Part shown: positions 9,391-18,133 of the stretch, one piece after another | Position numbering within the stretch: the stretch's first letter is position 1 | How the letters are laid out: each line of letters opens with the position of its first letter | Assembly: GCA_947166135.1 (NCBI GenBank) | Contig: CAMVDB010000003.1 | Location: 35,674 to 99,673 of the forward strand | Length of the DNA stretch: 64,000 nucleotides | Reading direction: 5' to 3' | From: an uncultured Clostridia bacterium | GTDB lineage: Bacteria > Bacillota > Clostridia > Oscillospirales > Acutalibacteraceae | Notes under the pieces: model-generated | Database searches by the model: none | What the model saw: the letters and a program-made list of their open reading frames with translations, nothing else | What the model was told of the DNA's origin: nothing | Made by a program: the position numbers and the translations under genes

Positions 9391-10524
9391 ATGAAAATTT
9401 TTAGTATAATCTTATCGTTATTCTTTGTAGTATTTTTTATTGCAGGTTGCGGCAGACAAACCGCAAATGAGACGGCTACAGAAGCACAAACAGACGTCGA
9501 AAACGAAACTAAAACAGATGAACCGCCTTTTTTCGATGAGTCAACCCCAATAGGAGAAGGAGCCCTTGACATTACTGCGGCTAAAAATCAAAACGGAATA
9601 ATCGTTTCGGTCGATTTTAGTGTGGACGGCGGTTCCGGGGACAGAAGCGGCTGGCTATATATGTTGACGCTTGTCGAAAGCGCTGATATCGCCGAGCATG
9701 TTAATACAGTTATTTACACGGTGACAGATACATCAAGCAAAGACGTGGGATATGCCACCTTTGCTGCCGGTAATCTCCAAAATAATCAATATCCTGCATT
9801 CTATGATGAAAACCACGATTATTTGAACGATAATACTATAGATAAGCTGCAATTCTTTTACGATAGTAAAGCGGTGACAGCGGCTTTCAATAGTTTACGT
9901 TCGGCTTGCGGTTTGGAACTAAAGGACGAGGAAATATCGTCTGCTCCGGAGGGGAACGAGTCGCCGACTGAAAAACCCGTTAAAAAAGAAATAATCAACA
10001 ATACATCAGCTAACGGCTTTTATGCTAACGGAAACGGCGATTATGTTGCCACGGGGTTAAAGGTCACGGATTATGCGGTTCTGCATATCGAGTATCAAGG
10101 AGAACAGCATTTTTCTGTAGTATCATACGAAGGCGATTCGTATGACGATTTGCTTGTAAATACAACAGGCTCTTATTCGGGCGACGTATTGATTGACCAT
10201 TCCGGTGATTATTCGCTGGAGATCAAGGCTACGGGAGATTGGAGCATTACTTCATCCGGGCTGTCAATAGATGATACGACGTCCTTTTCCGGCTCAGGTG
10301 ACGCTGTGACAGGAATCACGAGTACGTCCGGGGGTATATGGGAAATCACGCACCGCGGTCAAAGTCATTTTTCTGTTATAGAATATGGCTTAAAAATAGG
10401 TTACATGGATTTGCTGGCTAATACGACCGGAGATTACTCGGGTACGGTTAAAGTTGAGTCGGGAGATTACATATTCTTTAAAATAAACGCTGATGGAGAT
10501 TGGACTATCAAAAAGACAGATTAA
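9391..10524 (+). CDS. Prophage-encoded lipoprotein with two C-terminal beta-type repeats (cargo/moron)
   Basis: Lipobox (FFIAGC); repeats HFSVVSYEG..LLVNTTGSYSG..GDWSI and HFSVIEYG..LLANTTGDYSG..GDWTI. Confidence 0.8.
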   Translation: MKIFSIILSLFFVVFFIAGCGRQTANETATEAQTDVENETKTDEPPFFDESTPIGEGALDITAAKNQNGIIVSVDFSVDGGSGDRSGWLYMLTLVESADIAEHVNTVIYTVTDTSSKDVGYATFAAGNLQNNQYPAFYDENHDYLNDNTIDKLQFFYDSKAVTAAFNSLRSACGLELKDEEISSAPEGNESPTEKPVKKEIINNTSANGFYANGNGDYVATGLKVTDYAVLHIEYQGEQHFSVVSYEGDSYDDLLVNTTGSYSGDVLIDHSGDYSLEIKATGDWSITSSGLSIDDTTSFSGSGDAVTGITSTSGGIWEITHRGQSHFSVIEYGLKIGYMDLLANTTGDYSGTVKVESGDYIFFKINADGDWTIKKTD

Positions 10525-10539
10525 TAATCGCTGTATAGA

Positions 10540-10576
10540 GCGGTGCGTTACGTGGCGGTGTAACGTGCCGCTTTAT
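10540..10576 (+). terminator. Terminator downstream of the lipoprotein gene
   Basis: Stem GCGG-CGTTAC/GTAACG-CCGC then T-rich. Confidence 0.6.
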
Positions 10577-10653
10577 TTAAAAAAATAATCTCTTGACGTT
10601 ATCGAAAATATGTTCTATAATTAGTAATAGAATAGAACGAAAGGGGTGCTGAT

Positions 10654-10767
10654 ATGCACGACTACATGAAGATGATTCACGTAATGCTGAGACGAATAAA
10701 GACAAGAGAACAGTTAAAGAGGATATACGATTATATCTGCTTTATCTATCTGAAGGGCGGCGATTGA
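10654..10767 (+). CDS. 37-aa small ORF (MHDYMKMIHVMLRRIKTREQLKRIYDYICFIYLKGGD)
   Basis: RBS gaaagggg; followed by GC stem and T-run; not in the supplied ORF track. Confidence 0.5.
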   Translation: MHDYMKMIHVMLRRIKTREQLKRIYDYICFIYLKGGD

Positions 10768-10780
10768 GCCGCTCTTTTTT

Positions 10781-11134
10781 TTATTGTGTCAATTTCTTAA
10801 GTAAATCTGCAACCTTGCGTCGATCTTCAGGTGACATTCTCAAGTAGTTTGTTACTATATTTTTTTCTGTAGGTGAAAGGTCATACTCCTCGGCAAGATC
10901 GTCAAGCAGGGCGTCCGGAACCGCAAGAAACATCTCACCTTCGCCTTCCTCCAGCCAGAGAGGATTAACCTTAAACGTTTTACAGATCAAATTAATCATT
11001 AATTCTTTAATAGGAGCCCTGCCGAGTTCAATATTGGCAATTACATCTCGTTTTACACCGAGTTTTTCACCAAAAGCTTCTTGTGACAGCTTGAGTTCTT
11101 TTCTAATACTTTTGACTCTATCACATGTTGTCAT
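10781..11134 (-). CDS. XRE-family HTH repressor (CI-like)
   Basis: RVKSIRKELKLSQEAFGEKLGVKRDVIANIELGR HTH; divergent from the early operon. Confidence 0.9.
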   Translation of the reverse strand: MTTCDRVKSIRKELKLSQEAFGEKLGVKRDVIANIELGRAPIKELMINLICKTFKVNPLWLEEGEGEMFLAVPDALLDDLAEEYDLSPTEKNIVTNYLRMSPEDRRKVADLLKKLTQ

Positions 11135-11162
11135 AGCGACACCTCCTCACATTTTTTTGTGT

Positions 11163-11191
11163 ATTATATCATATTATTTTCGTGGTGTCAA
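11163..11191 (-). promoter_or_regulatory. Repressor promoter TTGACA-17-TATAAT
   Basis: Perfect hexamers on the minus strand, overlapping a TGTCAACACA operator-like site. Confidence 0.75.
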
Positions 11192-11224
11192 CACAAATTA
11201 TTTAAGAAATATTCAAGAAATGTG

Positions 11225-11253
11225 TTGACAAGCGCAAATCTGAATAGTATAAT
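11225..11253 (+). promoter_or_regulatory. Early (lytic) promoter TTGACA-17-TATAAT
   Basis: Perfect hexamers; TGTGTTGACA overlaps the -35. Confidence 0.75.
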
Positions 11254-11286
11254 TGTGTTGAAATCACATTAAAGGAGGTGCTCACC

Positions 11287-11442
11287 GTGTCGACAACCAC
11301 AGAGATTAGAGAAACCGTAAGCGATATCGTTGAAGCTCTGAAGCAGCTTCCCAAAGAGAAACAGGACTATCTCAACGGTTATGTGCAAGGTATCGCTGAC
11401 GCTTCTCGTATCGAGGATCGCGACGAACCCAAATCAGCATAA
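11287..11442 (+). CDS. Small early phage protein (51 aa, GTG start)
   Basis: RBS aaaggaggtg; not in the supplied ORF track. Confidence 0.55.
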   Translation: MSTTTEIRETVSDIVEALKQLPKEKQDYLNGYVQGIADASRIEDRDEPKSA

Positions 11443-11457
11443 GAAGGAGGGTTGTAT

Positions 11458-11616
11458 GTGGATTCTATATTTCGCAGGTTTCATGTGAAAGAACCTGAAA
11501 AGGCAGAGGATCTTCAACGCTTGATCGCAGAGAAGAACCTCAGTAAAGATGACCTGATTCTGATACTGTCGACGATAGAGTTGGGTGATGTAGAGGAGAG
11601 GGAGGTGAACACGTGA
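11458..11616 (+). CDS. Small early phage protein (52 aa, GTG start)
   Basis: RBS agaaggaggg; not in the supplied ORF track. Confidence 0.5.
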   Translation: MDSIFRRFHVKEPEKAEDLQRLIAEKNLSKDDLILILSTIELGDVEEREVNT

Positions 11617-11684
11617 TACGTCAGATCATGATAATAATAGAAACCGCCCTTGCAACATTTCTGTTCACAAAGGCGGGAGAATTC

Positions 11685-11867
11685 TTATTTTATTATCTGA
11701 AGATAAATCGTGACAGCGCCTACAATCAGAGCAACGACAACGCCTGCGATCGTCCAGAACAAAGAGCTTTTGTACCAGACGGACGATTTACTCTTCCTGT
11801 TATCATCAGCCTTTTTGCTAACGGAATAACCATACTCTTTGCGCTGATCGTATTGCTTACCTGACAT
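11685..11867 (-). CDS. Small single-TM protein
   Basis: 60 aa, charged N-terminus plus C-terminal TM (LFWTIAGVVVALIVGAVTIYL); competes with plus ORF 11613-11864. Confidence 0.4.
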   Translation of the reverse strand: MSGKQYDQRKEYGYSVSKKADDNRKSKSSVWYKSSLFWTIAGVVVALIVGAVTIYLQIIK

Positions 11868-12089
11868 AGCACAATCCAGATATCTTCTCCGGCGTCAGGC
11901 GAGCGCGTCGCTCGTCCTCGGCCGCCTGCCATGCGGCTGACCCCCAATATCCTTGAACATTCGAAAATACTCCTGTTATTTTATTGCGCTGATTCTAAGC
12001 GGGCGGCGCGTTCACCTGACGTCGGAGGCTAAAGGTTGCATGGTTCTATGCAACGAAACAAGCTATTCAATCATAGTATGGAAGAGGTG

Positions 12090-12308
12090 ATGAAAATGGG
12101 ACGAGGCAATAAGTATTCGGTCGATATCTGTATGGAGGACGGCGATCAGGTGATCCCGTATCTGCATATTGATATCGACGGTGAGAAGAAGGTCGTGACA
12201 TGGCTCGTCTCGGAGGACGACCGAAAGAAGTACGAGCATAAGATGCTCAAAAACATAGGGGAGAGCATGAGCCGCTACTACGCCGCTCACCCCGAGAGAT
12301 TACATTAA
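12090..12308 (+). CDS. Hypothetical phage protein
   Basis: ORF with RBS gaagaggtg. Confidence 0.6.
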   Translation: MKMGRGNKYSVDICMEDGDQVIPYLHIDIDGEKKVVTWLVSEDDRKKYEHKMLKNIGESMSRYYAAHPERLH

Positions 12309-12320
12309 GGAGATGACCAA

Positions 12321-12710
12321 ATGAAACATAATACTATTTACTTCCTCGCGGCGCTGATTTGCTTCGAGGCGGGCGTGACCGCCCAGCTGAGCAAGATCTG
12401 GGTGCTCGCGATCCTGATGTATCTGGCGACGGTGATCTTCGCCGTCAAGCTGATGCTTGAGAATAACAGGCACGATGATCAGATCAAGGAAGAATACGAG
12501 CGAAACCGCAAGGCGATCGATAACCTGTATAAGTACATCGAGGACAACCGCCTCATGACCGCCGACGAGATCAAGGCCGTCACCGAGCAGGAGGACAAGC
12601 CCCGCAGCAACATCCGCCCCGGCAGCCGTCCGAGTATTAAATACATGAATCTGAGAGTCGAGAAGGAGGCAGACCATGACACTGGGCGAGAAAATCGGGA
12701 AACTGCGTAA
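12321..12710 (+). CDS. Hypothetical small membrane protein
   Basis: Two N-terminal hydrophobic segments, charged C-terminus. Confidence 0.6.
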   Translation: MKHNTIYFLAALICFEAGVTAQLSKIWVLAILMYLATVIFAVKLMLENNRHDDQIKEEYERNRKAIDNLYKYIEDNRLMTADEIKAVTEQEDKPRSNIRPGSRPSIKYMNLRVEKEADHDTGRENRETA

Positions 12711-12879
12711 GGATCGATACTGGTCGCAGACTTGGCTCGCCGATCTTGTAGGAGCTCGTCAGCCTGTGATTTCAAATTGGGAGCAAGATTACGTGCAACC
12801 GAATATCTACAATTTACAAAGAATTGCTCGAGCCTTCAATATCACAATTGATGAACTTTTGAAAGGAGTTGAATTATGA
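12676..12879 (+). CDS. XRE-family HTH regulator (Cro-like)
   Basis: LGEKIGKLRKDRYWSQTWLADLVGARQPVISNWEQ. Confidence 0.8.
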   Translation: MTLGEKIGKLRKDRYWSQTWLADLVGARQPVISNWEQDYVQPNIYNLQRIARAFNITIDELLKGVEL

Positions 12880-13121
12880 TGCCGACATGGGTCAGGGTGC
12901 TGCTTACCGTAGCTGCAGGAGCGTGGATGATAGGATGGATCATCGTCATCGGCCGCCTCGCCGTGAAGTTCACCGCCGAGCTGATGGGCGAGGATGAAGG
13001 CAAAGAAAAAGCCGACCGAGGTACCTGCAATACCTCAATCGGCAGACGAAAAACATCTTACATTAAGTATATACAAGCCCGCACGGTTTGTCAAGGAGGA
13101 AGATATCATGATATCAATTGA
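12876..13121 (+). CDS. Small membrane protein
   Basis: N-terminal TM; ATGA overlap with the preceding gene. Confidence 0.45.
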   Translation: MMPTWVRVLLTVAAGAWMIGWIIVIGRLAVKFTAELMGEDEGKEKADRGTCNTSIGRRKTSYIKYIQARTVCQGGRYHDIN

Positions 13122-13260
13122 TCTGAAAATTCTGATTATCGGCGCGATCTCCATCTTCATCATCGGGGCCTGCATCGGACTCGTCACCATGGCGCTGATG
13201 AACATGGCGAAGGAATCGGATAAGCATTACGGGATAGAAGATAAGGAGGACAGTAAGTGA
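13108..13260 (+). CDS. Small membrane protein
   Basis: RBS aaggagg; MISIDLKILIIGAISIFIIGACIGLV TM. Confidence 0.55.
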   Translation: MISIDLKILIIGAISIFIIGACIGLVTMALMNMAKESDKHYGIEDKEDSK

Positions 13261-13418
13261 CACAATATGACAGAATCAGAAATATGACGGTTGAGGAGAT
13301 GGCACGGGCCTTAAAAAAACGTGGGTGCCCTCCGGATATTCCCAGCAGCACATGCAACAGCTGTATGTCTTGTGAGTCATGCTGGCTCGACTATTTGAAT
13401 CAGGAGGTAGAGGAATGA
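13257..13418 (+). CDS. Small Cys-rich phage protein (53 aa, GTG start)
   Basis: CNSCMSCESC cluster; 4-bp overlaps with both neighbours; not in the ORF track. Confidence 0.55.
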   Translation: MTQYDRIRNMTVEEMARALKKRGCPPDIPSSTCNSCMSCESCWLDYLNQEVEE

Positions 13419-13780
13419 GAGAAATACTATTCCGCGGAAAGCGGATTGATAATGGGGAGTGGTTAGAAGGATATTACGGTTTTGATGATAACAAACCGTT
13501 AATTGCTATAAACAAGGCGAATGGGATAAACGGATATTTTGTTGCCGCCGAAACTGTTGGGCAGTTCACAGGCTTGACCGACAAGAACGGCAAGAAGATA
13601 TTCGAGGGGGATATTATTTTTGATCCTGAGATAAAAGACAACTACATAGTTGAATTTGATGAAGGTGGCTTCTGTGCAGGAGATATGTTTTTACAAGCAT
13701 ATATTTCGTTTGATGAGTTTAGTTGCGAAGTCATCGGCAACATCCACGATAACCCTGAACTGTTGGAGGGCAAACAATGA
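13415..13780 (+). CDS. YopX-family phage protein
   Basis: MREILFRGKRIDNGEWLEGYYGF, VGQFTGLTDKNGKKIFEGDII. Confidence 0.85.
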   Translation: MREILFRGKRIDNGEWLEGYYGFDDNKPLIAINKANGINGYFVAAETVGQFTGLTDKNGKKIFEGDIIFDPEIKDNYIVEFDEGGFCAGDMFLQAYISFDEFSCEVIGNIHDNPELLEGKQ

Positions 13781-14055
13781 GCCTGATGACACTTGATGAG
13801 GCAATTCAACATTGTCGTGATAAAGAAAACTGTTCACAATGCGGTCAGGAACATAAGCGGCTCAGAGAGTGGCTTGAGGAATTGAAAGATCTGAGAACGC
13901 GATACAATATCCCGACCCCTCACGGCAGACTGATTGACGCGGACAAACTACACAGTATATTGCTTGATATGTGGCAGTCGGACTGTAATCAATCATTTAT
14001 TGATGCTATAAGAGAGGTTGGCGGCATGCCTACCATCATAGAAGCGGAGGAGTGA
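13777..14055 (+). CDS. Hypothetical phage protein
   Basis: 92-aa ORF in the early operon. Confidence 0.6.
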   Translation: MSLMTLDEAIQHCRDKENCSQCGQEHKRLREWLEELKDLRTRYNIPTPHGRLIDADKLHSILLDMWQSDCNQSFIDAIREVGGMPTIIEAEE

Positions 14056-14246
14056 ATATGTGCGAAACAAACAGACGCCGCGAAATTATCGCAAAGATCA
14101 GAAGCGGCGAGATTTTCTGCCCTGATACCTGCCCGATCGCCGATAAGTGTGAGCGCCCAAAACACAACTATTGGGGGAGTGTGACAAGGCAGATAAGGTG
14201 CGCAAACAACATTATGAAAGCGGAGGGGTGTAAGTATGGATTATAG
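14052..14246 (+). CDS. Hypothetical Cys-containing phage protein
   Basis: 64 aa, CPDTCPIADKC. Confidence 0.55.
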   Translation: MNMCETNRRREIIAKIRSGEIFCPDTCPIADKCERPKHNYWGSVTRQIRCANNIMKAEGCKYGL

Positions 14247-14343
14247 CTACGGAGAAGATATAGGCTTCGATCAAGCTTATTATGACCAGTTTGAGGATGA
14301 ATACGACGATTATGATGAGGACTATGATGACTGGGAGGAATAA
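14236..14343 (+). CDS. Extremely acidic 35-aa ORF
   Basis: MDYSYGEDIGFDQAYYDQFEDEYDDYDEDYDDWEE; overlaps the upstream gene end, stop just before the next ATG. Confidence 0.5.
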   Translation: MDYSYGEDIGFDQAYYDQFEDEYDDYDEDYDDWEE

Positions 14344-14345
14344 TT

Positions 14346-14540
14346 ATGTGTGAAGTATGCGGATATGTACGGTGCCCCGCGGGGTGTCCGAACGCTCAGC
14401 CGGTCGTAGCGGGGCTGTGCTGGCGCTGCGGGTGCGAGATCTACGCGGGGGACAGGGTATACAACATCAACGACGAGATTTGGTGTGAAAACTGTATCGA
14501 CGAATGTGAGACGGAGGCGGATTATCCCGATGACGAATAA
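14346..14540 (+). CDS. Small zinc-binding (treble-clef/LIM-like) protein
   Basis: Multiple CxxC pairs. Confidence 0.6.
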   Translation: MCEVCGYVRCPAGCPNAQPVVAGLCWRCGCEIYAGDRVYNINDEIWCENCIDECETEADYPDDE

Positions 14541-14937
14541 GAAGCTCGGCAACGACTTCGAGGCTGAGTTCTGCGAGATACTGAGAGCCCGCGGCTTCTG
14601 GGCTCATAATTTTGCTCAAAAGCGGGAGGGTCAGCCCGCCGATGTGATAGCGTGCGTCAACGGAAACCCCGCCCTGATCGACTGTAAGGTGTGCTCCACC
14701 AAGCGGGGCTTCCGACTCACGCGCATGGAGGAGAATCAACTCCTCTCGATGGCGCTGTGGCGTAAGACCGGCAACGGCTTCGGGTTCTTTGCGCTGAAAT
14801 TCGACAGCGAGATCCTCCTGGTGCCTGAGCCTACGCTGTCCCGACTATCCCGCGAGCATAGCTCCGTGACCCTGGAGCAGATCAAACAGAACTATTATAT
14901 GAGATTGGAGGACTGGATCGATTTATGGAAATCATAG
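14530..14937 (+). CDS. Holliday-junction-resolvase/VRR-NUC-like nuclease
   Basis: GNDFEAEFCEILRARGFWAHNFAQ...GQPADVIACVNGNPALIDCKVC. Confidence 0.7.
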   Translation: MTNKKLGNDFEAEFCEILRARGFWAHNFAQKREGQPADVIACVNGNPALIDCKVCSTKRGFRLTRMEENQLLSMALWRKTGNGFGFFALKFDSEILLVPEPTLSRLSREHSSVTLEQIKQNYYMRLEDWIDLWKS

Positions 14938-16346
14938 TGGGGAACACCGTCAGGGTGACCGATCCCACCCCCGAGGTCGAGATGTGGTGCAGAAATAACC
15001 TCACCATCGCGAACCCGGAATATGCAAAGAAACGGCGTATGAACTTCTGGACAGGCAATACGCCGAAGTCCCTCACGCTGTATGAGCGCGACGGCGACGA
15101 CCTAATTCTGCCGTTCGGTACGCTGAGAGATATCGCTCGTCTGATGGGTGATGACGATACGATCAACGGCAGCTTTGCTCCGCGGCATGAGGTCGACTAT
15201 CAAGGCGACGTTCCCTTATACGACTATCAGGAGGAGGCTGTGCGTTGTCTCATCAACGAGCACTACGGCATTTTGCAGAGTCCCGCCGGCAGCGGCAAGA
15301 CACAGATCGGAATCGCGCTGATCGCCCGCCTCGGGCTCAAGGCGCTGTGGATCACCCACACCCGCGATCTGCTGCACCAGAGTCACGATCGGGCACGGCG
15401 CTATCTGAACGACGACCTCTTCGGCAATATCACCGACGGTAAGGTGCATATCGGCAAGGGTATCACCTTCGCAACAGTTCAGACGCTCGCACGGCTGAAC
15501 CTGAGCGAGTACAGAGACTGCTGGGATGTCGTTGTGGTCGATGAATGTCACCGCGCGGCGGGTACGCCGACGGCGCTGACGCAGTTTTATACAGTGCTCA
15601 ATTCGCTTTCCGCTCGTCATAAGTACGGGCTGTCGGCGACGGTTCACCGCGGCGACGGAATGATCAAAGCGACCGAGGCACTGCTCGGAGGCATCGTGTA
15701 CAACGTCCCCGAGTCGGCTGTAGCGGACAAGATCATGAAGGTCGGCGTCTGCCCCTGCTCGACGGGAATCGGCGTTACGGACGAGGTACAGAACACCGAC
15801 GGCACGATCAATTACGGTAAGCTGCTCTCATATCTCTGTGACAATCCGACACGTAACGCTCAGCTCGTCGCACGAATCATACAGAACAAGGAAAGACCGT
15901 CCCTGATCCTCTCGAACAGGCTCGGTCATCTGGAAACGCTGATGAGTCTGCTGCCGCCCGATATGCGAAAGCAGGCGGTGATGATCTCAGGGAAGATGAC
16001 GTCAAAGACCGGCAGGGCGGAGCGGGATAAAGCGATCGAGGATATGCGAAAGGGCAAGAAGCGTTATCTCTTCGCAACGTATACGCTCGCGAAGGAGGGG
16101 CTCGACATCCCGTGCCTCGAACGACTGTATCTGACTACCCCGCAGAAGGATTACGCCGTCATCGCCCAGAGTGTGGGGCGGATCGCCCGTACATTTGACG
16201 GTAAGCAACCGCCGATATGCTATGACTTCGTGGACGACATCGGCTACCTGATACGGAGTTACAAGAAGCGCTGCACGACCTATCGGAAGGTCGGGTGTTA
16301 TTTTGTACGCGAGGAGGTTAACCATGAAACAGCCTACGTTATTTGA
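14925..16346 (+). CDS. DEAD/DEAH-box (SF2) helicase
   Basis: QSPAGSGKTQIG (Walker A), VVVDECHRA (Walker B), QSVGRIAR motif VI. Confidence 0.9.
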   Translation: MEIIVGNTVRVTDPTPEVEMWCRNNLTIANPEYAKKRRMNFWTGNTPKSLTLYERDGDDLILPFGTLRDIARLMGDDDTINGSFAPRHEVDYQGDVPLYDYQEEAVRCLINEHYGILQSPAGSGKTQIGIALIARLGLKALWITHTRDLLHQSHDRARRYLNDDLFGNITDGKVHIGKGITFATVQTLARLNLSEYRDCWDVVVVDECHRAAGTPTALTQFYTVLNSLSARHKYGLSATVHRGDGMIKATEALLGGIVYNVPESAVADKIMKVGVCPCSTGIGVTDEVQNTDGTINYGKLLSYLCDNPTRNAQLVARIIQNKERPSLILSNRLGHLETLMSLLPPDMRKQAVMISGKMTSKTGRAERDKAIEDMRKGKKRYLFATYTLAKEGLDIPCLERLYLTTPQKDYAVIAQSVGRIARTFDGKQPPICYDFVDDIGYLIRSYKKRCTTYRKVGCYFVREEVNHETAYVI

Positions 16347-18132
16347 CGAAATATATATCGATGAATTTGCCGGCGGCGGAGGTGCCAGTACCGGAATCGA
16401 AATGGCCACCGGACGCCCGATTGATATTGCAATCAACCATGATGAAAGCGCGATCATGATGCACCGACGAAATCATCCGTTCACACGTCATTATCGCGAG
16501 GATGTGTGGGCAGTCGACCCGATGACCGCGACACAAGGCAGACCCGTTCGTTTGATATGGTTCTCTCCGGATTGCAAGCATTTTTCAAAAGCGAAGGGAG
16601 CCGCTCTGGTAGATAAGAAAATCCGTGGTTTGGCTTGGGTCGTTCTCCGATGGGCGGCTGCCGTCAAGCCCGATGTGATAATGCTGGAGAACGTCGAAGA
16701 GTTCACAACATGGGGACCCGTCCGCAAAGGCAGGCCGATCAAGAAGAAAGCGGGCGAGACCTACCGCAAGTGGTATCGTCAATTATCCGACCTTGGGTAT
16801 AAGATCGACACGCGAGTGCTGTGTGCAGCTGACTACGGAGCACCGACAATTCGCAAAAGGTTCTGCCTGATCGCCCGGTGTGACGGCCAGCCTATCAAAT
16901 GGCCTGAACGTACTCACGCGCCGAGAAACAGCGAAGAGGTCAAACGCGGTAAATGTAAGCCTTGGAGATCGGCGGCGGAGATCATCGACTTCTCCCTTCC
17001 GACTTACTCGATTTTTGAGAGCAAAGAAGCCATCATGGAGAAATACGGCGTTCGGGTTCAGCGACCGCTAAAGCCGAACACGTTGAGAAGGATCGCTAAG
17101 GGTATCGATAGCTTTGTAATCAAGTCGGCAGAGCCGTTTATTATCGAATGTAATCACTCCGATGATAGAGTACATACGCTTGAATCTCCGTTAAACACCA
17201 TAACCTCAAAGTATACAGGAGGTGTTGCTGTTCCTAAAATGGTTCCATATATCGTAAGCAATAACGGGAACAATGCACCGCATGCAATTCTTGACCCTGT
17301 TCCGACCATCACTACCGGAAACAGAAATCTGTTGTTATCGCCCACCTTGATCCAATATCACACAGAACAATCCGACAAAGAAGTACGAGGTCAGGGTTTG
17401 CGCGATCCGCTGAGAACGGTCGACGGCTCTAACCGTTACGGTCTGGCGGCGGTTCACCTGACACAGTATTTCTCCGGAGAACGTCATTATCACTCGGTTG
17501 AAGATCCTCTCGCTACCATTACAACGATGGAGCGCGAAGGAGTTGTAGCAGCTCATTTGACCGAGTGGTACGGCAATGCTCGCGAGGGATTGGATATCAA
17601 TGAACCGTTGCAGACGGTCACTTCCAAAGACAGAGAAGCGCTGACAGCGGTACACCTCGCCCGTTTCAAAGGAAAAGATAAAGGGCAGAGTGTTCGGGAC
17701 CCACTGTTGACAATTACCGCGTGCGACGGACAGTTCGCGGAGATCAGAACGACCGTTGTCAAATGGGACGGACAAGCTGACTTGGGTTACTGGAACGAAG
17801 TCCGAAAACTGCTGAATGAGTATTGCGGATATAATCTCGCTGATGATGAAGTACTGCTACTGAATATTCGCGGGGCGTGGTACTTTATATCTGACATCGG
17901 GCTCCGTATGCTGACTCCGAGAGAACTGTACAATGCTCAAGGATTCCCTGCGGATTACATCATCGACCGTGACTGCTACGGAAATAATATCAGCAGATCG
18001 GCTCAGGTTGCACGCTGCGGAAATTCCGTTTGTCCGCCGATGGCAGAGGCGATGGTACGAGCAAACCTGCAAGAGTGTCAAAATCAAATCTATGCGAGCA
18101 TGGATGAATTACACAGGGCTATGGTGAGCTGA
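16324..18132 (+). CDS. C5-cytosine DNA methyltransferase with internal repeats
   Basis: EFAGGGGASTGIE motif I, SPDCKHFSKAKG catalytic Cys region, LENVEEF; repeated (D/E)PLxTIT units. Confidence 0.88.
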   Translation: MKQPTLFDEIYIDEFAGGGGASTGIEMATGRPIDIAINHDESAIMMHRRNHPFTRHYREDVWAVDPMTATQGRPVRLIWFSPDCKHFSKAKGAALVDKKIRGLAWVVLRWAAAVKPDVIMLENVEEFTTWGPVRKGRPIKKKAGETYRKWYRQLSDLGYKIDTRVLCAADYGAPTIRKRFCLIARCDGQPIKWPERTHAPRNSEEVKRGKCKPWRSAAEIIDFSLPTYSIFESKEAIMEKYGVRVQRPLKPNTLRRIAKGIDSFVIKSAEPFIIECNHSDDRVHTLESPLNTITSKYTGGVAVPKMVPYIVSNNGNNAPHAILDPVPTITTGNRNLLLSPTLIQYHTEQSDKEVRGQGLRDPLRTVDGSNRYGLAAVHLTQYFSGERHYHSVEDPLATITTMEREGVVAAHLTEWYGNAREGLDINEPLQTVTSKDREALTAVHLARFKGKDKGQSVRDPLLTITACDGQFAEIRTTVVKWDGQADLGYWNEVRKLLNEYCGYNLADDEVLLLNIRGAWYFISDIGLRMLTPRELYNAQGFPADYIIDRDCYGNNISRSAQVARCGNSVCPPMAEAMVRANLQECQNQIYASMDELHRAMVS

Positions 18133-18133
18133 T

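Noticed and set aside
11613-11864. Plus-strand 83-aa ORF
   Set aside because: Less protein-like than the minus-strand TM ORF in the same interval; left unannotated rather than asserting it.
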